DNA of 30,743 nucleotides from an uncultured Collinsella sp. (GTDB lineage Bacteria; Actinomycetota; Coriobacteriia; Coriobacteriales; Coriobacteriaceae), in assembly GCA_902478865.1 (NCBI GenBank), contig CABSNA010000003.1, positions 1-30,743 of the forward strand, given 5' to 3'. Below, one piece after another: positions 24,590-30,743 of this stretch. Every line of letters begins with the position of its first letter. Positions within the stretch are counted from its first letter, which is position 1. The notes under the pieces were generated by a model. That model was not told the DNA's origin and ran no database searches. It saw only the letters and a list, made by a program, of their open reading frames with translations. A program made the position numbers and the translations under genes.

Positions 24590-25609
24590 ATGTCTGAGAT
24601 CTTCGAACCCAAGAACATCATCGTCACGGGCGGCTGCGGCTTCATCGGCAGCAACTTCGTGCACTACGTGGTCAACAACCACCCCGGGGTGCACGTGACC
24701 GTCCTGGACAAGCTGACCTACGCCGGCAATCCCGAGAACATCGCGGGGCTGCCGACGGACCGCGTGGAGCTCGTCGTCGGCGACATCTGCGACGCTGGGC
24801 TGCTGGACCGCATCGTCCCGGGCCACGACGCGATCGTGCACTACGCCGCAGAGTCTCACAACGACAACTCCATCGCCGACCCCGAGCCGTTCCTGCGCAC
24901 CAACGTCGAGGGAACCTTCCGCCTGCTGGAGGCCGTGAGGAAATACGGCGTCCGCTACCACCACGTCTCCACCGACGAGGTCTACGGCGACCTGGCGCTC
25001 GACGACCCGGCGAAGTTCACCGAGGAGACGCCCTATAAGCCCTCCTCCCCGTACAGCTCCACCAAGGCGTCCTCCGACATGCTCGTGCGCGCCTGGACCC
25101 GCACCTACGGCCTCCGCGCCACGATCTCCAACTGCTCCAACAACTACGGCCCCTACCAGCACGTGGAGAAGTTCATCCCCAGGCAGATCACGAACATCGT
25201 CGACGGCGTCCGCCCCAAGCTCTACGGCCGCGGCGAGAACGTCCGCGACTGGATCCACACCGAGGACCACTCCAGCGCCGTCTGGGACATCCTCACCAAG
25301 GGCCGCATGGGGGAGACCTACCTCATCGGAGCCGACGGGGAGAGGAACAACATCACCGTCCTGCGCATGATCCTCGAGGCCATGGGCCGCGACCCCGAGG
25401 ACTTCGACTGGGTCGCCGACCGCCCCGGCCACGACCGCCGCTACGCCATCGACTCGACCAAGCTCCAGCGCGAGCTGGGCTGGAGGCCGGCGCACACCGA
25501 CTTCGCCGGGGGCCTGAAGCAGACCATCGACTGGTACGTCGCCAACGAGTCCTGGTGGCGCCCCGCCAAGGAGGCCACCGAGGCCCGCTACCGCGCGCAG
25601 GGCCAGTAA
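24590..25609 (+). CDS. rfbB: dTDP-glucose 4,6-dehydratase (RmlB)
   Basis: This 339-residue extended SDR enzyme converts dTDP-glucose to dTDP-4-keto-6-deoxyglucose. The NAD loop TGGCGFIGSNF is at 13-23, HYAAESHNDNSI and HVSTDEVYGDL follow, and the catalytic YSSTK has Tyr155 and Lys159. CSNNYGPYQHVEKFIP is also diagnostic. The ATG at 24590 gives the family N-terminus; upstream codons to 24527 lie in a different base composition and have no ribosome binding site. It is GC-rich like rmlA and rmlCD. In compact rml operons it would be next to rmlA; here the DUF4869/ATPase pair intervenes. Confidence 0.96.
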   Translation: MSEIFEPKNIIVTGGCGFIGSNFVHYVVNNHPGVHVTVLDKLTYAGNPENIAGLPTDRVELVVGDICDAGLLDRIVPGHDAIVHYAAESHNDNSIADPEPFLRTNVEGTFRLLEAVRKYGVRYHHVSTDEVYGDLALDDPAKFTEETPYKPSSPYSSTKASSDMLVRAWTRTYGLRATISNCSNNYGPYQHVEKFIPRQITNIVDGVRPKLYGRGENVRDWIHTEDHSSAVWDILTKGRMGETYLIGADGERNNITVLRMILEAMGRDPEDFDWVADRPGHDRRYAIDSTKLQRELGWRPAHTDFAGGLKQTIDWYVANESWWRPAKEATEARYRAQGQ

Positions 25610-25635
25610 GACTGCATTCCGGCGAACCGCACCGC

Positions 25636-25696
25636 GGGGCGCCCGCGCGGGGATGCAGGGCATGGGGATGATCCTGCGTCCCCGCGCGGGCGCCCC
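25636..25696. repeat. Very strong GC-rich hairpin between rmlB and rmlCD
   Basis: A 24-base stem (25636-25659 with 25673-25696, one G-T wobble) has a 13-base loop. It extends a few pairs further past one mismatch (ACCG before, CGGT after). No T-run follows, so it is not a standard terminator. It lies wholly within the 123-base gap between two genes of one pathway and ends 36 bases before the rmlCD start. mRNA processing, stability control or attenuation are possible roles. Confidence 0.85.
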
Positions 25697-25732
25697 CGGT
25701 TATACAACCTCTTCGATAGGAGCTTTTCCCAC

Positions 25733-27187
25733 ATGGCAGACATTGCATTCGAGAAGGACCTCTCCGTCGCCGAGACCGGCATCGAGGGCCTCAAGGTCGT
25801 CGACCTCGCCGTCCACGGCGACTCGCGCGGCTGGTTCAAGGAGAACTGGCAGCGCGCCAAGATGACCGCCCTGGGCATCCCGGACCTCAGGGTCGTCCAG
25901 AACAACATCTCCTACAACGACAGCCGCGGCGTCACCCGCGGCATCCACGCCGAGCCCTGGGACAAGTTCATCTCCGTGGCGCGCGGCAGCGTCTTCGGCG
26001 CATGGGTGGACCTGCGCGAGGGCAGCGAGACCTACGGGAAGGTGTTCACCTGCACGCTCGACCCGAGCAGGGCCATCTACGTCCCGCGCGGCGTGGGCAA
26101 CTCCTTCCAGGCCCTGGAGGACGGCACCGCCTACACCTACCTGGTGGACGCCCACTGGTCGCTGGAGCTCAAGAGGACCTACACCTTCGTGAACCTCGCC
26201 GACCCGGAGCTTAACATCCAGTGGCCCATCCCGCTGGACCGGGCCACCGTCTCCGAGGCCGACCTCAACCACCCGATGCTCAAGGACGTCGTCCCCATGG
26301 CGCCCAAGAGGACGCTCGTCACCGGCTGCAACGGCCAGCTGGGCCGCGCGGTGCGCGCGCTGGCGGAGGAGCGCGGCGTCGCCAAGGACTTCGACTTCTG
26401 CGACATCGACACCTTCGACATGTCCGACCCGGCGGCCTACTCCAAATTCGACTGGTCGCTCTACGGCACGGTCATCAACTGCGGCGCCTACACCGCCGTG
26501 GATAGGGCGGAGACCCCCGAGGGCCGCGTGACCGCATGGAAGGCCAACGCCACCGGCCCCGCCCTTCTGGCCCGCACCTGCGCCGGGCACGGGATCACGC
26601 TGGTCCACGTGTCCTCCGACTACGTCTTCGACGGCACGGCCGAGGTGCACACCGAGGAGGAGCCCCTCAGCCCGCTTTCCGTCTACGGCCAGACCAAGGC
26701 CGCCGGCGACATCGCCGTGGCCGGCTGCCCGCGCCACTACATCATGCGCTCCAGCTGGGTCATCGGCGAGGGCCGCAACTTCGTCAAGACCATGAAGGGG
26801 CTGTCCGACCGCGTCGCCGACCCCGAGGACAAGCTGGACAAGATCACGGTCGTGGACGACCAGCTGGGCCGCCTGACCTTCACGCGCGACATGGCCGAGG
26901 CCATCTTCCACGTGCTGGGGACGCACGCCCCCTACGGCACCTACGACTGCACCGGCTCCGGCACCGTCAAGTCCTGGGCCGATATCGCCCGCGCCGTCTT
27001 CGAGGCCGCCAACGGCAACGGGGACAGGGTCGTGCCGGTATCGACCGCCGACTACTACGCGAGCGCCGAGGGCCCCGTCGCCCCGCGCCCGGTCCACTCC
27101 GCGCTCGACCTGTCCAAGCTCGAGGCTGCCGGCTTCCACATGCCCGACTGGGAGGAAGAGCTGGGGGAGTACATCAAGACGCTCTAG
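25733..27187 (+). CDS. rfbC/rfbD: Fused dTDP-4-dehydrorhamnose 3,5-epimerase / reductase (RmlC-RmlD)
   Basis: This is a 484-residue bifunctional protein. Residues 1-190 are an RmlC cupin with GDSRGWFKENW, GVTRGIHAEPWDKF carrying the catalytic His72, and IYVPRGVGNSFQAL. From about residue 193 an RmlD short-chain reductase follows, with GCNGQLGRAV (198-207), CGAYTAVDRAE, HVSSDYVFDGT and YGQTKAAGD holding Tyr318 and Lys322. Together they finish dTDP-L-rhamnose. The fusion is known in actinobacteria such as bifidobacteria. AGGAG is ten bases before the ATG, and a terminator follows the stop. Codon use is strongly GC-ending. Confidence 0.95.
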   Translation: MADIAFEKDLSVAETGIEGLKVVDLAVHGDSRGWFKENWQRAKMTALGIPDLRVVQNNISYNDSRGVTRGIHAEPWDKFISVARGSVFGAWVDLREGSETYGKVFTCTLDPSRAIYVPRGVGNSFQALEDGTAYTYLVDAHWSLELKRTYTFVNLADPELNIQWPIPLDRATVSEADLNHPMLKDVVPMAPKRTLVTGCNGQLGRAVRALAEERGVAKDFDFCDIDTFDMSDPAAYSKFDWSLYGTVINCGAYTAVDRAETPEGRVTAWKANATGPALLARTCAGHGITLVHVSSDYVFDGTAEVHTEEEPLSPLSVYGQTKAAGDIAVAGCPRHYIMRSSWVIGEGRNFVKTMKGLSDRVADPEDKLDKITVVDDQLGRLTFTRDMAEAIFHVLGTHAPYGTYDCTGSGTVKSWADIARAVFEAANGNGDRVVPVSTADYYASAEGPVAPRPVHSALDLSKLEAAGFHMPDWEEELGEYIKTL

Positions 27188-27209
27188 CCGCTATTAACTT
27201 TTCGAGAGT

Positions 27210-27243
27210 AAAAGCCGCCGTTCTTTAACGGCGGCTTTTCTTG
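27210..27243. terminator. Bidirectional terminator after rmlCD
   Basis: A perfect 13-base stem (27210-27222 with 27227-27239, loop CTTT) starts with AAAA and ends with TTTT. It serves rmlCD on the plus strand and the convergent glycosyltransferase gene on the minus strand. Confidence 0.92.
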
Positions 27244-27289
27244 TTGGTGGCTATCTGCGCAGTGATGCCAATAGTATTTTGCGGAAGAT

Positions 27290-28261
27290 CTACCTCTCGC
27301 TTGGCATGGAAGTAGGGTGGCCGGGCTGGTCGTCGTAGGCGTATTTGCTGTACACGTTGAGCTCCCACTGCTTTTTTTCGACCTTTGCTACAGAATCTAG
27401 GATGAAGCCGGTCGCAAGGCTCAGGCCGCACAGGAACATAAACGAGGCGGCGAGCATAGCGGTGGGGAAGCGCGGGACGAGGCCGGTCTGGAAATATTCG
27501 ACAACGATGGGCATGCCCAGGGCGAGGCCGAATACCGCGAACAGAAGCGCAACGAGGCTGAAGAACTTCAGCGGGCGGTAGTCCTTGAACAGCGTGCCGA
27601 TCATCGCAACGACTTTAATGCCGTCGCTCACGGTGTTGAGTTTGGACTCGGAACCCTCGGGACGGTCGCGGTACTCGATGGGCACATCTTTGATGCGCCA
27701 GCGGTGGTCGACGGCGTGGATCGAGAGCTCGGTTTCGATCTGAAAGCCCTCGGAAAGCACTGGGAAGGTTTTAACGAACGGGCGGCTCATGGCGCGGTAG
27801 CCTGTCATGACGTCATCGAAGCTGTAGCCATAGATCCACTTGATCATGGCGCGGACCAGATTATTGCCAAAGCCGTGGAAGGCACGCTTGTTCTCCTCGG
27901 CGTAGGTGCCGTTGGAAAGGCGATCGCCTACGGTCATGTCGGCCGTGCCGTTAAGGATGGGCTCGCAGAGGGCCTTGGCCGCCTCGGCGGGGTAGGTGTC
28001 GTCTCCGTCGACCATCAGGTAGCAATCGGCGTCGATATCGCGAAACATCTGGCGGCACACGTTGCCCTTTCCCTGACGGGGCTCAAAGCGGACTGTGGCG
28101 CCGTGCTCGGTGGCAATGCGTGAGGTATCGTCCGACGAGTTGTTGTCATAGACATAGACCGTCGCCTGCGGAAGCTCGCGGTGAAAGTCGTCGATGACTT
28201 TGCCGATCGTGAGCGCTTCGTTGTAGCAAGGGATGATGACGGCGATGGATTCAGAATTCAC
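27290..28261 (-). CDS. Membrane-anchored glycosyltransferase family 2 (GtrB/DPM-like)
   Basis: This 323-residue protein has an N-terminal GT-A domain: VIIPCYNEALTIGKVIDDF, VYDNNSSDDTS, the DxD motif MVDGDDTYP, then DDVMTGYRAMSRPFV and EGFQIETELSIHA. Two hydrophobic helices follow in the C-terminal third. This layout is typical of polyprenyl-phosphate glucose or mannose synthases, which load a sugar onto undecaprenyl phosphate. The start is a GTG (28259-28261) with GGAG six bases upstream. It is transcribed away from the ABC exporter genes and shares their divergent spacer. Confidence 0.85.
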   Translation of the reverse strand: MNSESIAVIIPCYNEALTIGKVIDDFHRELPQATVYVYDNNSSDDTSRIATEHGATVRFEPRQGKGNVCRQMFRDIDADCYLMVDGDDTYPAEAAKALCEPILNGTADMTVGDRLSNGTYAEENKRAFHGFGNNLVRAMIKWIYGYSFDDVMTGYRAMSRPFVKTFPVLSEGFQIETELSIHAVDHRWRIKDVPIEYRDRPEGSESKLNTVSDGIKVVAMIGTLFKDYRPLKFFSLVALLFAVFGLALGMPIVVEYFQTGLVPRFPTAMLAASFMFLCGLSLATGFILDSVAKVEKKQWELNVYSKYAYDDQPGHPTSMPSER

Positions 28262-28376
28262 TTAATGCTCCTTATACATTCAATCCTAGAAAGTATAGCC
28301 GTTTGGGCCTGGCATCCTAAGATGTGGGTTAGTTCTCCAGTTTTGTTGCGCGAATCGTTTGCATGGCCGTCGGGTC

Positions 28377-28382
28377 TATACT
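28377..28382 (+). promoter_or_regulatory. Possible -10 box of the ABC exporter operon
   Basis: TATACT at 28377-28382 lies 40 bases before the permease start, in the divergent spacer. No -35 box with good spacing was found. AAAGGAG at 28408-28414 is the ribosome binding site. Confidence 0.3.
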
Positions 28383-28421
28383 GTTCGTTTGTCAACGATT
28401 ACGAGTAAAGGAGTTGCATCC

Positions 28422-29267
28422 GTGTCGGATCAGACAAAGCAACAAGAAACTCGCAGTCTGCCTGCGACGTTTGCTAAGAACGAATTTGAGAAGGACGCGT
28501 TTATCCTTCGTCAACTGGTTACCAAGGATTTTAAGATCAAGTATCGCCGTAGCGTTCTGGGCGTCGCATGGTCGGTGCTCAACCCGCTGCTGATGATGAT
28601 CGTCATGGCCATCGTGTTCTCGACGATTTTTGGCCAGGGCCGCAATGGCTCAATGACGCCCGAGATGTACCCGCTGTACTTGATCGTGGGTAACATCACC
28701 TTTGCCGTCATGTCTGAGTCTACTAACCAGGCCCTGACGTCGATCGTGGGCGCTGCCCCTCTGCTCAAGAAGGTTAAGGTGCACCGCTGGGTTTTCCCGG
28801 TGCAGAAGGTGCTCTTCTCGCTGGTCAACTTTGCCTTCTCGCTGGTCGCCGTCGCCATCGTCATGCTGTGGTTCCGCGTTATGCCTTCTTGGCACCTGAT
28901 TCTGTTGCCGGTTTGCCTGCTGCTGCTTATGTGCTTCTGCATGGGCCTGGGCATGATGCTCTCTGCCCTTACGGTCTTCTTCCGCGACGTTATGCATCTG
29001 TGGAGCGTCGTCATTACGGCGTGGACTTACATTACGCCCATCTTCTGGACGACTGACTATATTGCGCAAATGCCGCATCTCGTGCGTATCTTGATGTATG
29101 CGAACCCCATGTTCAACTACCTGCAGTTTATGCGCGATATCTTCCTGTTCCAGACTACGCCCTCGCTTATGACGTTTGGTATGTGCGTCGCTTGGGCGGT
29201 TCTTGCGCTTATTATTGGCTATACCGTGTTCCATAAGTCCGAGCGCAAATTTATCCTCTACATCTAA
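28422..29267 (+). CDS. wzm: ABC-2 type polysaccharide export permease
   Basis: This is a 281-residue integral membrane protein with about six helices. The cytoplasmic N-terminus carries LRQLVTKDFKIKYRRSVLG, followed by AWSVLNPLLMMIVMAIVFS, the conserved entry to ABC-2 polysaccharide permeases of the Wzm/TagG/RgpC type. It would export a lipid-linked polymer across the membrane. The GTG at 28422 follows AAAGGAG by seven bases; codons upstream to 28359 have no such signal. The ATPase gene begins 11 bases after its stop. Rhamnan, teichoic acid and O-antigen systems share this protein, so the cargo is inferred from the rml genes only. Confidence 0.9.
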   Translation: MSDQTKQQETRSLPATFAKNEFEKDAFILRQLVTKDFKIKYRRSVLGVAWSVLNPLLMMIVMAIVFSTIFGQGRNGSMTPEMYPLYLIVGNITFAVMSESTNQALTSIVGAAPLLKKVKVHRWVFPVQKVLFSLVNFAFSLVAVAIVMLWFRVMPSWHLILLPVCLLLLMCFCMGLGMMLSALTVFFRDVMHLWSVVITAWTYITPIFWTTDYIAQMPHLVRILMYANPMFNYLQFMRDIFLFQTTPSLMTFGMCVAWAVLALIIGYTVFHKSERKFILYI

Positions 29268-29278
29268 GGAGTGCTGTG

Positions 29279-30046
29279 ATGACTGAATCTGTTGTTGATT
29301 ACAGCGAGCAGCCTCTGGCTGTCGAGGTCGACGACGTCACCATGATCTTTAACATGGCGTCCGAGTCGCTGACCAACCTCAAGGAGTACTTCATTAAGCT
29401 TGCCAAGCACGAGCTGTTCTTTGAGGAGTTTAGGGCGCTTAAGCACATCTCGTTTGATATTCATCGCGGCGAGGTTGTGGGTCTGGTCGGCACCAATGGC
29501 TCCGGCAAGTCTACGATGCTCAAGATTATCGCTGGCGTTCTTGAGCCTAGCGAGGGCAGCGTTAAGGTGCACGGTAACATCGCGCCGCTGATTGAGCTTG
29601 GCGCCGGCTTTGACCCCGAGCTGACCGCCCGCGAGAACATCTATCTGAACGGCGCCCTGCTCGGCTATACCAAGGAGTTCATCGACGCCAACTTTGACGG
29701 CATTATCGAATTCGCTGAGCTGCAGAACTTTGTCGACATGCCGCTTAAGAACTTCTCCTCGGGCATGGTGGCGCGTATTGCCTTTGCAATCGCGACGATC
29801 ACCGAGCCCGATATTCTGATCGTTGACGAGACGCTGTCCGTCGGCGATGTGTTCTTCCAGCAAAAGTGCGAGGCGCGTATTCAGCACTTTATCCAGAGCG
29901 GCGACGTGACGGTTCTGTTCGTTTCGCACTCCATGGAGCAGGTTGAGCGCATCTGCCAGCGCGCCGTTTGGATTGAGAAGGGCGACCTTCGCATGGACGG
30001 CCCGGTTGATGAGGTCTGCAAGGCGTACCGCGAGCAGTTCAACTAG
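29279..30046 (+). CDS. wzt: ABC polysaccharide export ATPase
   Basis: This is the 255-residue nucleotide-binding partner of the permease. Walker A GTNGSGKST is at 71-79, the signature FSSGM at 159-163 in a form (NFSSGMVARIAFA) typical of the Wzt/TagH/RgpD family, Walker B ILIVDE at 179-184 and the switch His217 in VSHS. It lacks the C-terminal carbohydrate-binding domain of some Wzt proteins, so recognition of a terminal modification is not expected. The AAGGAG ribosome binding site overlaps the permease stop; the ATG at 29279 is preferred over a GTG three bases upstream. Confidence 0.92.
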   Translation: MTESVVDYSEQPLAVEVDDVTMIFNMASESLTNLKEYFIKLAKHELFFEEFRALKHISFDIHRGEVVGLVGTNGSGKSTMLKIIAGVLEPSEGSVKVHGNIAPLIELGAGFDPELTARENIYLNGALLGYTKEFIDANFDGIIEFAELQNFVDMPLKNFSSGMVARIAFAIATITEPDILIVDETLSVGDVFFQQKCEARIQHFIQSGDVTVLFVSHSMEQVERICQRAVWIEKGDLRMDGPVDEVCKAYREQFN

Positions 30047-30048
30047 GT

Positions 30049-30054
30049 TATAAT
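30049..30054 (+). promoter_or_regulatory. Possible -10 box of tRNA-Arg
   Basis: A consensus TATAAT begins three bases after the ATPase stop, 46 bases before the tRNA. A -35 box would fall inside the end of the ATPase gene and is not obvious there. Confidence 0.4.
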
Positions 30055-30100
30055 TACTAGCGCCTGGCACGCGTGCGCGTGCTTGGGCGTGCGGTTATTT

Positions 30101-30177
30101 GCTCCATTAGCTCAGTTGGATAGAGCAGGGGACTTCTAATCCCAAGGTCGACGGTTCGAATCCGCCATGGAGCACCA
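30101..30177 (+). tRNA. tRNA-Arg (anticodon UCU)
   Basis: A cloverleaf can be drawn by hand: acceptor GCTCCAT with ATGGAGC, D-stem GCTC/GAGC, anticodon loop CTTCTAA with anticodon TCT, and a T-loop TTCGAAT. The 3' CCA is encoded (30175-30177). Two stem positions are non-canonical pairs. It decodes AGA and possibly AGG. It is intact, with no obvious integrated element or att duplication beside it. Confidence 0.92.
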
Positions 30178-30186
30178 TCGTTTATT

Positions 30187-30218
30187 AAGCCCGGACCGCT
30201 TGGTGGTCTGGGCTTTTT
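30187..30218 (+). terminator. Terminator after tRNA-Arg
   Basis: AAGCCCGGACC (30187-30197) pairs with GGTCTGGGCTT (30205-30215), one G-T pair, loop of seven, followed by a T-run. Confidence 0.85.
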
Positions 30219-30280
30219 CATCTTGTGTGTTGCTGGAGCCGAGCGCGAGCAAGCCGCTGCTGTTTGTTGGGGTTGGCATT

Positions 30281-30718
30281 TTACTTTTCGAGATGCTCTT
30301 TCAGCAGCTCCAGCGCGTGGGCGTAGCCCTGGAGGCCTTCGCCGGTGATGGTGGCGAAGCAGGCCAGACGGGCGTAGCTCACCTGGCGGAAGTCTTCGCG
30401 GGTCTCGACGGCGCTAATGTGGACCTCCACAGCCGGGATGGCGATGGCTTTGAGGGCATCCAAGATGGCCACGCTTGTGTGCGTGTAGGCGGCCGGGTTG
30501 ATGACGATGCCGTCGACTTTGCCGTAGGCCTCCTGGATCTTGTCGACGATGCTGCCCTCGTGGTTGGACTGGAAGACCTCGACCTCGTCGAAGTCCTGTG
30601 CGGCGCCGGCCTCCTTGCAGATCTGGACCAAGCGGTCGTAGTTGTCGCTGCCGTAGATGCCCGGCTCGCGAATGCCGAGCATGTTGAGGTTGGGTCCGTT
30701 GATGACGAGAGCTTTCAT
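30281..30718 (-). CDS. aroQ: Type II 3-dehydroquinate dehydratase
   Basis: This 145-residue enzyme performs the third step of the shikimate pathway, dehydrating 3-dehydroquinate. Family motifs are intact: NGPNLNMLGIREPGIYG with the catalytic Tyr22, SNHEG, NPAAYTHTS and VEVHISA with the catalytic His. Full length and dodecamer-forming type. AAAGGA precedes the ATG at 30716-30718. It is unrelated to the surface polymer genes and probably marks the conserved chromosomal flank. Confidence 0.95.
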   Translation of the reverse strand: MKALVINGPNLNMLGIREPGIYGSDNYDRLVQICKEAGAAQDFDEVEVFQSNHEGSIVDKIQEAYGKVDGIVINPAAYTHTSVAILDALKAIAIPAVEVHISAVETREDFRQVSYARLACFATITGEGLQGYAHALELLKEHLEK

Positions 30719-30743
30719 GGTTGCTTCCTTTGTGGTCTGGTTG

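Noticed and set aside
24575..25663. Minus-strand open frame of 362 codons opposite rmlB
   Set aside because: Shadow of a GC-rich gene with intact catalytic motifs on the plus strand; it crosses the hairpin and has no ribosome binding site.
25700..27139. Minus-strand open frame of 479 codons opposite rmlCD
   Set aside because: Same composition effect; repetitive G, V, D and A content and no recognisable domain.
29264..30070. Minus-strand open frame opposite the ABC ATPase
   Set aside because: The plus strand has every ABC motif; the antisense frame has none.
30101..30177. tRNA-Arg as an integration site for the polysaccharide locus
   Set aside because: No integrase gene and no duplicated tRNA 3' end was seen in the window.

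Overview
The window looks like a cell-surface polysaccharide and envelope locus from a Gram-positive gut actinobacterium of the Coriobacteriia, most likely Collinsella or a close relative. This is inferred, not proven. The basis is the GC-rich rml genes with a fused RmlC-RmlD, extracellular proteins built from long cell-wall-binding repeats, and an aroQ/tRNA flank. Base composition is strongly mosaic: the rml genes and the surface-protein repeats are very GC-rich, while most glycosyltransferase genes are AT-rich.

Region 1 (1-10270) holds four secreted proteins made of aromatic and glycine-rich choline/glucan-binding-type repeats. The first is cut by the window edge. The other three end in different enzyme domains: a C39-like cysteine peptidase, an NlpC/P60 peptidase and a YkuD L,D-transpeptidase. 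Between them, on the minus strand, lie a LicB-type choline permease and a fused HTH-LicC-LicA protein (cytidylyltransferase plus choline kinase). Together with the LicD transferase at 12.6 kb they make a complete choline uptake, activation and attachment pathway beside its likely protein readers.

Region 2 (10378-19182) is a polysaccharide biosynthesis block: a GT2, a Wzx-type flippase, LicD, a GT4, a GT2/DUF2304 pair and a DUF2142 membrane protein. It is interrupted by two gene-poor stretches that hold a diverged repeat, a broken acyltransferase start and a decayed IS256-family transposase.

Region 3 (19470-27187) has a large two-domain glycosyltransferase on the minus strand, then dTDP-L-rhamnose synthesis: rmlA, rmlB and a fused rmlC-rmlD. 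An AT-richer two-gene module (DUF4869 protein plus a small P-loop ATPase) sits between rmlA and rmlB. A very strong hairpin lies between rmlB and rmlCD.

Region 4 (27290-30743) carries a membrane-anchored GT2, an ABC-2 polysaccharide exporter (permease and ATPase), tRNA-Arg(UCU) and aroQ, the last two looking like conserved chromosomal flank.

As an inferred working model, the locus makes a rhamnose-containing, phosphocholine-decorated surface polymer and the secreted enzymes dock on those choline groups. The strongest candidates for something new are the Lic-plus-repeat-enzyme system in an actinobacterium, the DUF4869/ATPase module inside the rml cluster, and the diverged inverted repeat pair.
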